Source of the DNA: an uncultured Candidatus Saccharibacteria bacterium
Lineage (GTDB): Bacteria > Patescibacteriota > Saccharimonadia > Saccharimonadales > Saccharimonadaceae
Direction: 5' to 3'
Assembly: GCA_948614045.1 (NCBI GenBank)
Contig: CAPFSK010000005.1
Span: 1 to 56,860, forward strand
Length of the DNA: 56,860 nucleotides
The translations under genes were made by a program, and so were the position numbers. The notes under the pieces were generated by a model, which did not search any database, was not told the DNA's origin, and worked only from the letters and a program-made list of their open reading frames with translations. How positions within the stretch are numbered: the stretch's first letter is position 1; each line of letters begins with the position of its first letter. This document shows, one piece after another, positions 40,648 to 49,935 of this stretch.

Positions 40648-41746
40648 GCTCGATTTCCGCTTTTTCGCGACGGCCAATCTTTGAAATCGAGTGCTGATAG
40701 AAACCGTAGCCACTGATAATCGTGCTGGCGAGAACAATTACCCGAGTCATGAGGACAACGAGAGCCGACAGCCCGGCGTCGACACCTAAACTCGCCATAA
40801 TACCAACCATGCCAAGCTCATAGAGCCCATATGGAACTATCGCACCCATGACCGAGCCGATCGCTTCGCCGATCATAATCTGAGGTAAGATTTCGGGGTG
40901 ACCAAGGCTCGCCGCAACGATCCAATAGGTCGCAATTTCAAGAAAACTATAGACGATACCCCACAAAATCGGGCGAATTAACATTTCTTTATGTCGACGT
41001 GCGGTCATCAAGTCGCCGTGGGCATCGCCAAGATATTTGTCGACAACTTCGCGCTGCAAAATATCAGTTTTATGACCAAAAGTCACTTTTTTAACCAGCC
41101 AGTTGACGAAATTGGTGCTAGTTTTCGCAAACCAATCAATGCGCTTCTTGCTGCTGGCGATCGCGATCAGAATTGCAATCGCTGCGATAATGCCTACGCT
41201 AAGCAAAGCGGTAAAGCCAATTACCCAAACACCAGCAGCCGGTACGGTACTAAAAATCAGCAAAGCAATAATCGCAAGAATTGTCTGGAGCTGGTTAGCG
41301 CAGATTGTGATGATATAGCGCAAAACATACATGAAACTTGCCTGCCCCGCGGTCGCGCCAAAAGGCTTCAAGCGCCACGTGATATATCCAAGACCACCGA
41401 GGCCGCCCGCCGGTACGGCATGATTTACGAAATTTAGCTCCAATGAGACGCGCATGAGAGTCCACGGCGAGACTTTTTTCGCATCTTTCTTCGCACGCAT
41501 ATAAGAGAAGAACATCTGCCCGCAACAAAAATACATAAAAAGTTGCTCCGGAATTAAAAGCATGAGAACAAGAATGTTCGTCTCGCCAATATGCGCAATT
41601 GCTTCACGAATATCATTCCAGTTTGAATAGACAACGTAAATAATTAAAACAAGTGTCAGAATTGTCAAAATCGTACGGAAAGAAAGTTGAAAATGTTTTT
41701 TAGGCTTCGAGCCGTCAGAGTCGGAACTCATTGTAGTTTTTGTCAT
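40631..41746 (-). CDS. Flippase-like (LPG_synthase_TM / UPF0104) membrane protein
   Basis: 371 residues with about eight hydrophobic segments. Conserved family features include the middle HAVPAGGLGGLGYITWRL and the late AIGSVMGAIVPYGLYELG. This family includes the flippase half of MprF and related lipid-handling proteins, but there is no synthase domain. TATAAT lies 6 nt before the ATG (leaderless). First gene of an overlapping set with xseA and xseB. Confidence 0.85.
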   Translation of the reverse strand: MTKTTMSSDSDGSKPKKHFQLSFRTILTILTLVLIIYVVYSNWNDIREAIAHIGETNILVLMLLIPEQLFMYFCCGQMFFSYMRAKKDAKKVSPWTLMRVSLELNFVNHAVPAGGLGGLGYITWRLKPFGATAGQASFMYVLRYIITICANQLQTILAIIALLIFSTVPAAGVWVIGFTALLSVGIIAAIAILIAIASSKKRIDWFAKTSTNFVNWLVKKVTFGHKTDILQREVVDKYLGDAHGDLMTARRHKEMLIRPILWGIVYSFLEIATYWIVAASLGHPEILPQIMIGEAIGSVMGAIVPYGLYELGMVGIMASLGVDAGLSALVVLMTRVIVLASTIISGYGFYQHSISKIGRREKAEIEHDSRS

Positions 41747-41856
41747 GAAAATATTATACCATAGCAGATAAAGTGTGAAGTGACAATCTTGTGACTTTTT
41801 GATCTCTGGGAAATTTTGATGAATATAAGTCTAAAACATGTTATAATTATATTAGT

Positions 41857-42954
41857 ATGAAATATCTTGCGGTTTTGGGTAGACAACCACTAATCTCAGT
41901 AGCGGAGCTAGAGAGTTTGTTCGGTGACGTGAGGTTGGTGGCGCCAGAGCTGGCGGAATTTTCGACGGATGCGAGACCAGAAATTCGGCGCCTGGGCGGA
42001 ACACAGAAGCTAGCGGTCAAAATTGACGGCACGGTGATGGACTTTCTGAAAACTTTGCCGAAATCAGGTAAGATTACGCTAGGATTGTCGGATTATTCGC
42101 GCGGAGCGACGGCATTTAAGGCGCAAGGTGAAGCGCTGAAGTTAAAACGCATTCTAGCGAAACTGGGACGTAGCGTGCGAGTGGTACCAAATAAAGAGGC
42201 AGTTCTGACGAGCGCAACAAGTTTTCACAATCATTTGTTTAGCGAAACAAAAATTGAATTGATTAAGCACGGCAAAGAGTTTTATCGCGTAATCGGAGTG
42301 CAAGATATTGATGCATATGTCAAGCGAGACCAAGCTCGGCCGGCACGGGATGCAAAAGTCGGAATGTTGCCGCCGAAATTGGCGCAGATTTTGATTAATT
42401 TATGTGGGGATTTGCCGGCGGGAAGTAGATTGCTGGACCCGTTTTGTGGAACCGGAGTCGTATTACAAGAAGCGGCGCTGATGGGGTATGTTCCCTATGG
42501 GACAGATTTGAGCGAGAGAATGGTGGAGTATTCAAAGAAGAATCTGGCGTGGCTAGACGCGGCTAAGCATTTCCAGGTCGAGCAAGGCGATGCAACAAGT
42601 TTTCAGTGGGCGGCACCGATTAATGCGGTGGCATGCGAAGGATACCTCGGGCGACCGATGTCTTTGCCACCAGCGGAAATCAAGCTGAAGCAGGAGAAAC
42701 AGGAGTGCGGCGGGATTATTCTGAAGTTCTTGAAGAACTTAGCAGAGCAGATTGAGTCAGGAACTCCAGTAGTGATGGCGGTGCCGGCGTGGCTGAGGCC
42801 AGACGGGTCGTATGAACGGCTGAATTTGCTTGACGAAATAGAGAATCTGAGCTATAATGTAAAGAGTTTTAGAAATCTGGGACAGCAAGATTTGCTTTAT
42901 CACCGTGATAAACAGGTTGTGGCCAGAGAAATAATAGTTTTAAGGAAGAAATAG
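41857..42954 (+). CDS. Class I SAM-dependent RNA methyltransferase, Trm11-like
   Basis: 365 residues. An N-terminal THUMP-like region with a leading KYLAVLGRQPLISVAELESLFG, then a Rossmann methyltransferase domain with motif I LLDPFCGTGVVLQEAALMGY and an SDLS-like follow-up YGTDLSERMVEYSKKN. The motif IV position reads ACEGYLGRP instead of the usual DPPYG, as in part of the Trm11-like group. Expected to methylate a tRNA guanosine on N2; the target is an inference. TATAAT lies 9 nt before the ATG. rpmA follows 1 nt after its stop. Confidence 0.86.
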   Translation: MKYLAVLGRQPLISVAELESLFGDVRLVAPELAEFSTDARPEIRRLGGTQKLAVKIDGTVMDFLKTLPKSGKITLGLSDYSRGATAFKAQGEALKLKRILAKLGRSVRVVPNKEAVLTSATSFHNHLFSETKIELIKHGKEFYRVIGVQDIDAYVKRDQARPARDAKVGMLPPKLAQILINLCGDLPAGSRLLDPFCGTGVVLQEAALMGYVPYGTDLSERMVEYSKKNLAWLDAAKHFQVEQGDATSFQWAAPINAVACEGYLGRPMSLPPAEIKLKQEKQECGGIILKFLKNLAEQIESGTPVVMAVPAWLRPDGSYERLNLLDEIENLSYNVKSFRNLGQQDLLYHRDKQVVAREIIVLRKK

Positions 42955-42955
42955 C

Positions 42956-43228
42956 ATGTCACATGTCAAAGCTGGCGGTACCGCCAAGAATATACATAAT
43001 AATGCTGGGCAGAGGCTTGGCGTGAAGCGCTTCGGCGGACAAAAAGTCCGGAATGGCGAGGTCTTGGTGCGCCAGACTGGTGCGACGAAGATTGCTGGTC
43101 CAGGCACGTATATGAGTCGGAATTTCACGATTCACGCGGCGAAAGATGGCGTCGTGACGTTCGTGAAGACGAAAAAATGTCACTTTTCTGGCAAGAGCGT
43201 GCCACGTGTACGCGTGGAAGTACGCTAA
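42956..43228 (+). CDS. rpmA: 50S ribosomal protein L27
   Basis: 90 residues. NIHNNAGQRLGVKRFGGQKVRNGEVLVRQTGATKIAGPG is the L27 core; the N-terminal tail, which reaches the peptidyl transferase centre, begins SHVKAGGTAK without a cleavable extension. The usual neighbour rplU is not here; instead the gene follows the Trm11-like methyltransferase with 1 nt between them. A terminator follows. Confidence 0.96.
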   Translation: MSHVKAGGTAKNIHNNAGQRLGVKRFGGQKVRNGEVLVRQTGATKIAGPGTYMSRNFTIHAAKDGVVTFVKTKKCHFSGKSVPRVRVEVR

Positions 43229-43230
43229 GA

Positions 43231-43257
43231 GATGAGATAAATACCCCGCGCATGCGG
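43231..43257 (+). terminator. Terminator after rpmA
   Basis: AAATACCCCGC-GCAT-GCGGGGTATTT with a following T-run. Confidence 0.9.
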
Positions 43258-43354
43258 GGTATTTTTGCTGGGGGATACTTTTAGGAGATGTGGTATGCCA
43301 AAAACCTCCGGTTTTTGGTCGGAGGTTTAGCTATATTGTTTAAGACTATTGTCG

Positions 43355-43771
43355 CTAGAATACGTTCTTGAGCACGAAGTTGACGATAGCGTAAGCAAGA
43401 AGCGCAATAATAAGACCAACGACGCCATAGAGGATTGTATGTTGCGCGCGTTTGGTTTTTGCGGCGTCACCCGTAGAAGTAACAAAGAAGATACCGCCAA
43501 GTACAATGACGAAGACAGCAATTACACCAACAACGCCGACAATGACATTAATGATGTCAGTAGCAGTAACCATTAGATCTTTGTCGTCATTCGCTAGATT
43601 ACAATCAGCAAGAGTTTGAGGATCCTTTTTTGCCTTATCGGGATGGGTTTTATTGAGCGACCCCTTTGGGCAGTCAATAGCCATAGCATTATCAGTATTA
43701 ACGACTGTCGCAAGTGCAAACATGCCAGAAACGGCAAGCAGACCAGCGACTAATAAATTCTTGATTTTCAT
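43355..43771 (-). CDS. VirB2/TrbC-like pilin, copy 1
   Basis: 138 residues. A cleavable signal peptide (MKIKNLLVAGLLAVSGMFAL ... NAMA|ID), a short Cys-containing stretch (DCPKGSLNK ... ADCNLA) and then two membrane helices joined by a short basic loop STGDAAKTKRAQHT. The arrangement is that of VirB2/TrbC pilins of type IV secretion or conjugation systems. Together with the paralogue at 43876 it probably forms a surface pilus or membrane pore. Other secretion genes are not in the window. Confidence 0.8.
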   Translation of the reverse strand: MKIKNLLVAGLLAVSGMFALATVVNTDNAMAIDCPKGSLNKTHPDKAKKDPQTLADCNLANDDKDLMVTATDIINVIVGVVGVIAVFVIVLGGIFFVTSTGDAAKTKRAQHTILYGVVGLIIALLAYAIVNFVLKNVF

Positions 43772-43875
43772 GTTTACTCCTTTGGTCTAATTATACAGGT
43801 TTTGAGATGCGACGCAAGACCAGAAATCCTGCTAGCATGAGCCAGCAGGATAGATTTTAGAGTTTCAATTTAATA

Positions 43876-44361
43876 CTAGAATACGTTTTTCAAGACGAAA
43901 TTCACAATCGCATAGGCGAGAATAGCAATGATTAAGCCGACAATACCGTAAAGAATCGCGTTCTGACCCTTTTTGGCTTTTGCTGCATCGCCGGCGCTAG
44001 TAGTGTAGAAGATACCACCGATGACGATGACCGCGACTGCAATCACGCCAACGACACCGACAATAACATTTATGATAGTCGTCGCTCGGTCCATGAGGTC
44101 GTATTCGGTAGCGGCGAGATTACAATCGGCAATAGTTTTAATATCAGCGGCGTCTTTTGGTTTAGTCAATTTCTTCTTTTGATCGTCGGTCGTGTTGATA
44201 ATATTACCATCTTTGTCTGTAGTGTAATTATAATCATAGTACATGGTACCTTTCTTACAATCACTAGCGCTAAAGGCCATAGCGGGCGATGCCGTAGCTA
44301 TTGTGACAAAAAGCGAGCCGACGGCGACAAGAGTGGTCGCGATTAAAAATTTGATTTTCAT
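43876..44361 (-). CDS. VirB2/TrbC-like pilin, copy 2
   Basis: 161 residues from MKIKFLIATTLVAVG (GGAGGT upstream). Same plan as the downstream copy: signal peptide to PAMA|FSASDCKKG, a longer polar loop (YDYNYTTDKDGN), conserved IADCNLA, two membrane helices and the identical C-terminus AYAIVNFVLKNVF. The two copies are tandem, 105 nt apart, and differ mostly in the exposed loop, suggesting duplication and divergence. Confidence 0.82.
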   Translation of the reverse strand: MKIKFLIATTLVAVGSLFVTIATASPAMAFSASDCKKGTMYYDYNYTTDKDGNIINTTDDQKKKLTKPKDAADIKTIADCNLAATEYDLMDRATTIINVIVGVVGVIAVAVIVIGGIFYTTSAGDAAKAKKGQNAILYGIVGLIIAILAYAIVNFVLKNVF

Positions 44362-44471
44362 TTTACCTCCTTTAAAAGTAGTATATAAACTTAAGTCCAT
44401 TATAACATGGACTTAAAATAAACCGGTGGTTTATTTTGTGGGAGCGGAGGCGATTATGCTATAATAGAAGC

Positions 44472-46373
44472 ATGAGCAAGATTTTGATTGTCGGAAATGT
44501 ATTAAAAGATGTTTATCTGAAACTGGATGAGCGACAGAATGATTTTGAACTTGACGAAAATGGGATTAGCTGGCTGGAGCTAGGATTTAATGGGGCGGCG
44601 CATAGTTTTTTTAAGCGGACAAGCGTATATGGTGGGGCGGCGATTTCACTGTCAGTGCTGAGCAAATTGGGTTTGGACGCGGGGATTTTGAACTCTAAGA
44701 CCGAGTTCAAACCGGGCGAGGTCTTATGGTCGGATGACCCAGCGGATTATCGCTATATTTTTAGTCATAAAGGCGGAATTACATATTTCGTGCCGAGCGA
44801 GCGCAAGGCGACGGACTGGTCGATGCCAGCTGGGACGCCAGAATGGATTTTGGTAGATCGATCGACGACGGTGTCAATGCGACTCGTAGATGAGCTGAAG
44901 AACTTCTTGAAGTTTTCACATGGAACGAAGCTCGCAGTACATGCCGAGAAACATACGACGCCAGCAGGGCAGAGATTGGCCGAGATGGCAGATATTTTGT
45001 TCGTTGAGGATGAGCCGGCTGTACGCGTTGAAGAGAAAATTGTTGACAAAATTGAGCTAGACAAGCCGAATACGCAGCTCGTATGTCATATTAGTCCGCG
45101 GAAGTTGTCACTCGGAGAGGCGGAAGAGAGTTGGAATATTGAAGATGCGGACGTAATGACACATCTGACTGTGTACTCAACGATTGTTGCGACGGTACTA
45201 GGGACAATTGCCGCAGGCGGAGCGCCAGCGGATGCATTGTTACTTGCGAAATTAAATGCTGAGAATGCGACGATTGACGGTCCGCTAGAGGCAGAAAAAT
45301 TACGTGAACTAGCACAAGAAGAGTTAAAGAAACGGGCAAACTTAAAGTTGATTGCACGGTCATTGATGACGTCAGGCAAAGGAATTCTGGCAGCAGACGA
45401 ATCCAGCAAAAGTCTCGCAAAAAGGTTTGCGAAGTTTGGGATTGCGCATACGAGTGCGAATCGTAAGGATTTTTACCGGATGCTACTCACGACGCCAAGA
45501 CTGCGTGAGCATGTTAGCGGAGTTATACTGTCAGAGGAAAATGCGGGTTATAAGTTTAGTAACGGCGAAACGGTCGTGGAATTCTTGACGAATCACGGGA
45601 TTATCCCGGGGATTAAGGCGGATTTGGGTCTAAGACCAATGACGGGCAGCGATGAGACGCATACGCTAGGGTCGGAGGGACTAGCGAAGAGATTGCGGAA
45701 GTATTACAAGATGGGGTTCAGGTTCGCAAAATGGCGGGCAGCGTTTCGGATTACGAGTGACCAGCCAGGGTTCTTCGCGGTCGAGCAAAATGCGGAGGAG
45801 TTGGCAGGGTTTGCGCGTGAGTGTCAGCTGGCAGGGCTAGTACCGGTGGTAGAGCCAGACATTGTAAACGATGGTGACTTTACGATCGAAAAGCATGCAG
45901 AAGTGACGGCGCGAGTGCTGGCAAGAGTGTTTGAGAAGTTAGAGCAGAGACATGTGGCACTAGGGGGGTGTATCGTGAAGTGTAGTATGGTAGTGAGCGG
46001 TAAGGAAGCCGAGGTGCAGGCGACTGCGGATGAAGTTGGAATGGCGACGGCGAGTATTTTGCGGCACGCTGTGCCGCGGTATGTGGCAGGGGTATGGTTG
46101 CTGAGCGGCGGACAGGAAGCGAAGCAGGCGACAAAGAATTTGACAGCAGTCATGCAGTGTTCGCCGTTCCCGTGGAGTATCACGTTTGCGTTCTCGAGGG
46201 CGCTAGAAGAGCCAGTGCTAGCGACTTGGCGAGGAGAAGCGGAACAAGTGAAGGCAGCGCAAGCAGCTTTGGAGCGGCATCTCGCGGCGAATGCGGACGC
46301 GCTGCACTACGCGAGAAGTGAAGGCGGAAGCACTGGGGGCACGAAGAGCATTGGGGTGTTGGATTGGTCATAG
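44472..46373 (+). CDS. Fusion of a degenerate PfkB-type kinase domain and class I fructose-bisphosphate aldolase
   Basis: 633 residues from MSKILIVGNVLKDVYLKLD, with TATAAT 6 nt upstream (leaderless). Residues 1-290 have the ribokinase/PfkB layout (GGAAISLSVLSKLGLDAGIL) but the catalytic GAGD anion-hole motif is missing; the equivalent place reads MTHLTVYSTIVATVLGTIAAGG. Residues ~300-633 are a class I aldolase: GILAADES, FAKWRAAFRI, VVEPDIV and the Schiff-base lysine in CIVKCSMVV. The aldolase half should be active in glycolysis with pgk and pyk nearby; the kinase half is probably structural or regulatory. Confidence 0.9.
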   Translation: MSKILIVGNVLKDVYLKLDERQNDFELDENGISWLELGFNGAAHSFFKRTSVYGGAAISLSVLSKLGLDAGILNSKTEFKPGEVLWSDDPADYRYIFSHKGGITYFVPSERKATDWSMPAGTPEWILVDRSTTVSMRLVDELKNFLKFSHGTKLAVHAEKHTTPAGQRLAEMADILFVEDEPAVRVEEKIVDKIELDKPNTQLVCHISPRKLSLGEAEESWNIEDADVMTHLTVYSTIVATVLGTIAAGGAPADALLLAKLNAENATIDGPLEAEKLRELAQEELKKRANLKLIARSLMTSGKGILAADESSKSLAKRFAKFGIAHTSANRKDFYRMLLTTPRLREHVSGVILSEENAGYKFSNGETVVEFLTNHGIIPGIKADLGLRPMTGSDETHTLGSEGLAKRLRKYYKMGFRFAKWRAAFRITSDQPGFFAVEQNAEELAGFARECQLAGLVPVVEPDIVNDGDFTIEKHAEVTARVLARVFEKLEQRHVALGGCIVKCSMVVSGKEAEVQATADEVGMATASILRHAVPRYVAGVWLLSGGQEAKQATKNLTAVMQCSPFPWSITFAFSRALEEPVLATWRGEAEQVKAAQAALERHLAANADALHYARSEGGSTGGTKSIGVLDWS

Positions 46374-46411
46374 GGGCGTGAGAAAGTAGGGCACGAGGTG
46401 CCATTAGCTGT

Positions 46412-46465
46412 ATTGTAGCACAAGTTATAGAAAAAGTCAATAGCGGTTTACACTATTGACTTTTT
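46412..46465 (-). promoter_or_regulatory. Candidate antisense promoter with inverted repeat
   Basis: Minus-strand TTGACT (46440-46435), 17 nt and TACAAT (46417-46412) match the tuf-type promoter but point into the 3' end of the convergent aldolase gene. The -35 region is part of a perfect inverted repeat AAAAAGTCAATAG/CTATTGACTTTTT (46431-46443 / 46453-46465) that may also act as a terminator. Confidence 0.55.
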
Positions 46466-46478
46466 GGCTGGATTTTCC

Positions 46479-47129
46479 CTATTCGGATTTTGCGCCGTCT
46501 TCCTCGGACTTTGCTTCAGCCTCACCAGCGTCAGCCTTGGCGTCTTCGGCTTCACGAGCAGCGGCTTCGACGGCTGGGTCGTAGACATTCGCAACAACCG
46601 TACTAAGTTCGAGTTCTTTATCGGCCAGCTCGACGCCTTTTGGCAGCTTGAGATCGCCGAGCGTCAATTTATCTTCAGTACTACTCAACCCTGAACCATC
46701 GACCGTCAGTTCCTCTGGCAAATCAGATGGTTTAGCCTTCACGTCAACCTCTTCCAAGACCGGCAAGATAACATAGTGCAACTTCGCAGCCTCCGAGCCA
46801 TCAAAACCGGTGATTTTGATTGGCGTTGTCGCCTCCACGACTTCATCGGCCGAAATCGCCTGAAACTCAATGCTCAAGATCCGGCGACTAACTGGATCGA
46901 TTGTAATGTTTTTGACAATCGCAAGCTGCGGAGCTCCAGCGATCATCAGCTCAAGCGACGAATGATAGCCAGCATCAAGTAAAGCCTTTTCTGTAACGTT
47001 ATATTCAGAAACCGTCAATACCGGTTCGGTGCCGCCATAGACAACGGACGGAATCTGGCCATTCCGACGCAGAGTCTTGAGCTTCTTACCCTGTTCGGTG
47101 CGTTTTTCCAAAACTAATTGTTTTGACAT
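46479..47129 (-). CDS. rplY: 50S ribosomal protein L25/CTC
   Basis: 216 residues. The N-terminal 5S-rRNA-binding domain (LVLEKRTEQGKKLKTLRRNGQIPSVVYGG) and the beta-rich TL5/CTC domain (DVKAKPSDLPEELTVDGSGL) are clear; the tail is Ala/Glu/Asp-rich. This is the long CTC form. GGAGGAG precedes the ATG. Convergent with the aldolase gene. Confidence 0.95.
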   Translation of the reverse strand: MSKQLVLEKRTEQGKKLKTLRRNGQIPSVVYGGTEPVLTVSEYNVTEKALLDAGYHSSLELMIAGAPQLAIVKNITIDPVSRRILSIEFQAISADEVVEATTPIKITGFDGSEAAKLHYVILPVLEEVDVKAKPSDLPEELTVDGSGLSSTEDKLTLGDLKLPKGVELADKELELSTVVANVYDPAVEAAAREAEDAKADAGEAEAKSEEDGAKSE

Positions 47130-47194
47130 AGTTATAACTCCTCCTGTTCTGTAGTAATTATTATAGCACGTATCTGGAAATCAAGATAGGCTGG

Positions 47195-48316
47195 CTACTT
47201 ATCTTCTAGCCCTTCGATACCAGGTAATTCTTGCCCGAGTAGAAGTTTCAATGCGGCGCCACCGCCGGTAGAAACGAGAGTATAATCAAGGTCGCTATCA
47301 GTTACCTTTAGCCCCTCAACGAAGCCACTAGTATCGCCACCGCAAACGATTGAATCCAGCGCGCGGTTCTCACCCATGGTCTTCGCGATAATCGTTGAAG
47401 CTGTAGCGTAAGCCGGGTCTTCGACTTTGCCGAGGACACCGTTCCAAAGCACGGTCTTAGCATTTTGGATAGCCTCGACCATATGCATAGTCGAAACCGG
47501 ACCGATGTCGAGTTTCTCGCCAGCCTCATTAATATCAAAATCTTCGGCGACGTAAATCTGGTCGTTTTCGGCCCGATAACCGTCAGCAGCAATCTTACCA
47601 CCTACCAAAATTTGATCAGCAAGACCGCTAAACTGCTTAATCAGCGGTTGCTTGTCTTCGACTTTAACGCCGCCAATGATTACGACAAAGGGACGTTCCG
47701 GCTCAGTGATGACTTCGTTTAGGGCATTAACCTCTTTTTCGAGCAATAGTCCGGCTACCGAGGGCAAAATCTGCGTAATAGCGCTAGTCGAAGCGTGCGC
47801 ACGGTGAACGACCGCAAAGCCGTCTTGGACAAAGAGTTCAGCGCCGGTCGCATCGACGATTTCGCGAGCAAAATCGGCAGAATTAGCCTTTTCTTCCGGC
47901 GAAAAGCGCAAGTTTTCGAGCAATAAAATGCCGCCTTCGGGTAAACTCTCCGCGGCTATTTCAACTTCCGGCCCCGAGACTTCATCCACGAAATTTACTG
48001 GTGTCCCTGCCAATAGTTCGGCTAGTTTCTCCGCAACAATACGTAGAGATAACTTCGGGTCGCGCTCGCCAGCTGGGCGGCCGAGGTGGGAAATAATAAT
48101 AATCTTCCCCACCTCGTGTTCTAGGAGATATTGGAGTGTTGGTAGCCCGGCGCGAATCCGCAAATCGCTCGTAATGCGCACAGCTTCGCCGGTGTCAGCA
48201 ACCCCATCGACACCTTCGCCGGCGACAACTGCCTCAAGCGGCACATTATAATCAGCACGTACTAGGACTGTGCGCCCTTTAACATCAACATCACGAACCG
48301 TCTGTTTCGTAAACAT
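47195..48316 (-). CDS. pgk: Phosphoglycerate kinase
   Basis: 373 residues. Makes ATP from 1,3-bisphosphoglycerate. RADYNVPLE, SHLGRPAGERDPKLSL, the EKANSADFAREI helix, GGVKVEDK, the nucleotide-binding region WNGVLGKVEDPAYA and CGGDTSGFVE are present. It is a little shorter than most bacterial forms. Downstream of pyk with a 24-nt gap, so one transcription unit. AGGAGGT precedes the ATG. Confidence 0.97.
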   Translation of the reverse strand: MFTKQTVRDVDVKGRTVLVRADYNVPLEAVVAGEGVDGVADTGEAVRITSDLRIRAGLPTLQYLLEHEVGKIIIISHLGRPAGERDPKLSLRIVAEKLAELLAGTPVNFVDEVSGPEVEIAAESLPEGGILLLENLRFSPEEKANSADFAREIVDATGAELFVQDGFAVVHRAHASTSAITQILPSVAGLLLEKEVNALNEVITEPERPFVVIIGGVKVEDKQPLIKQFSGLADQILVGGKIAADGYRAENDQIYVAEDFDINEAGEKLDIGPVSTMHMVEAIQNAKTVLWNGVLGKVEDPAYATASTIIAKTMGENRALDSIVCGGDTSGFVEGLKVTDSDLDYTLVSTGGGAALKLLLGQELPGIEGLEDK

Positions 48317-48340
48317 CCTACCTCCTAAGAGCCGTGTGGC

Positions 48341-49771
48341 TTAAATTTTGCGCACCTTAATCGTATCGGTGCCGGCGACGTCCTTGTCGCCGGAGACGAT
48401 TACGACCTGTACGTAATCGCGACCTGAACGACTGGATAGGACGCCAGATTTGACTAGCTCTTCGGCGAGCTCAAAGCCAAACTCTGGGCTATATTCACGG
48501 ACATAGGCACGGTTACCATAGACGAGAGAAAGTTGGTTAGCAACGCGTTCGTTCGGCGTGACCGAGAAAATCGGCAAAGCTGGACGCTGAGCTGCCATCG
48601 CGCGAGCGGTGCGACCAGTAGCGGTCTGGCAAATGATAGCGTCAGCTTCAATATGCTCAGCGATACTAGCGGCTGCCTCGGCAATCGCATCGTAATCTTG
48701 ATTGTCGCTCTGTGGATCATGCGGGATCGGAGTAGTTTCGACGTGATCCTGAACGTAGTTAATAACCTTGACGATCTCTTCAATCGTTTCAACCGGGTAC
48801 TTGCCCATCGCAGTCTCTTCAGAAGTCATGACGACATCGGCACCCTGAATGACGGCATTTGCAACGTCGCTAACTTCGGCACGAGTCGGCATTGGATTGT
48901 CGACCATTGAGGCCATCGTTTGAGTTGCAACAATACAGATTTTCGAGTGTTCACGGCACATCTTAATCAGCTTACGCTGGACAACTGGCACAATCTCGGC
49001 ACCAACTTCGTAGCCCATATCACCACGAGCAACCATGATGGCGTCAGTCGCCTTCACGATCTCTTCAAGATGTTGGTCATCCATGACGGCATTCTTCGTC
49101 TCAATCTTGGCGATGATCTTCGCATTTGAGCCACGCTCTTCGAGCATTTTGCGGAAAGTAATGATGTCTTCGGCTTTTTGGATGAAAGAAAGCGCAACAT
49201 AGTCGAAATCCTTGTCAACGCCCCAATCAAGGTCACGAATATCCTTCTCCGGGAAGATATCACCACCGAAGTCAGTATCTGGCAGGTTAAGACCCTTATG
49301 GCTATTGACGAACCCTTTGTTCTCGGCGGTCAAGCGAATTGCCGTGTCGGAGACGATTTCTTGAACGTGGGTACGAATCTTACCGTCGAAGATATAAACT
49401 GGGTCGCCGACTTTGACCTTCTCGGCGAGATTGTACTGGACTGGCAAAGTCAAACCGCCGTCATGCTCTGTAACGGCGTAGTCGAGAATAATGTCGTCAC
49501 CCTCGTTAATCTCGAGATAATTATCCTTAATATCGCCAAGACGAATCTTCGGGCCCTGGAGATCCTGAACGATCGCAACGTGACGACCGTATTTATTCGC
49601 AGCCTTGCGAATCCAACCGATAAATTCATCCATTTTTTCGTAACTACCATGAGAGAAGTTAAGGCGGCAGTTGTCGAGACCAGCAGCGATTAGTTTGTCA
49701 ATCATTTCTTCGCTATCAGTAGCGGGGCCAATCGTGGCCAAAGTTTTTGTACGTTTAAATAATTCACTCAT
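48341..49771 (-). CDS. pyk: Pyruvate kinase
   Basis: 476 residues. Final ATP-yielding step of glycolysis. TLATIGPATDSEEMIDKLI, NFSHGSYEKM, QDLQGPKIRLG, the B domain, KIETKNAVMDDQHL, the catalytic VARGDMGYEVGAE, TQTMASMVDNPMPTRAEVSDVANAV and the regulatory C-terminal domain are in order. Forms an operon with pgk. No upstream PEP-utiliser extension. Confidence 0.97.
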   Translation of the reverse strand: MSELFKRTKTLATIGPATDSEEMIDKLIAAGLDNCRLNFSHGSYEKMDEFIGWIRKAANKYGRHVAIVQDLQGPKIRLGDIKDNYLEINEGDDIILDYAVTEHDGGLTLPVQYNLAEKVKVGDPVYIFDGKIRTHVQEIVSDTAIRLTAENKGFVNSHKGLNLPDTDFGGDIFPEKDIRDLDWGVDKDFDYVALSFIQKAEDIITFRKMLEERGSNAKIIAKIETKNAVMDDQHLEEIVKATDAIMVARGDMGYEVGAEIVPVVQRKLIKMCREHSKICIVATQTMASMVDNPMPTRAEVSDVANAVIQGADVVMTSEETAMGKYPVETIEEIVKVINYVQDHVETTPIPHDPQSDNQDYDAIAEAAASIAEHIEADAIICQTATGRTARAMAAQRPALPIFSVTPNERVANQLSLVYGNRAYVREYSPEFGFELAEELVKSGVLSSRSGRDYVQVVIVSGDKDVAGTDTIKVRKI

Positions 49772-49807
49772 TGCCTCATTATATCATACTTCGTAGAAAT
49801 AACTTCG

Positions 49808-49852
49808 TCAGCTCGGGAAAAATATCAAATGATATTTTTCACTCGCATTCCT
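49808..49852. repeat. Hairpin repeat, copy 2
   Basis: TCAGCTC, hairpin GAAAAATATC/GATATTTTTC (49817-49826 / 49831-49840), then ACTCGCATTCCT. Same flanks as the copy at 21836-21882 with another stem sequence. Confidence 0.55.
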
Positions 49853-49935
49853 TGTTATAACATATTTACGACAGATGGACACTCTGTTTTGCGGAATATC
49901 ATGACGAATCTTTAGGCTTATGGTAAAATGAGAAC

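Noticed and set aside
40648..40737. N-terminal extension of xseA
   Set aside because: Lies wholly inside the upstream membrane-protein gene and is not part of the OB fold.
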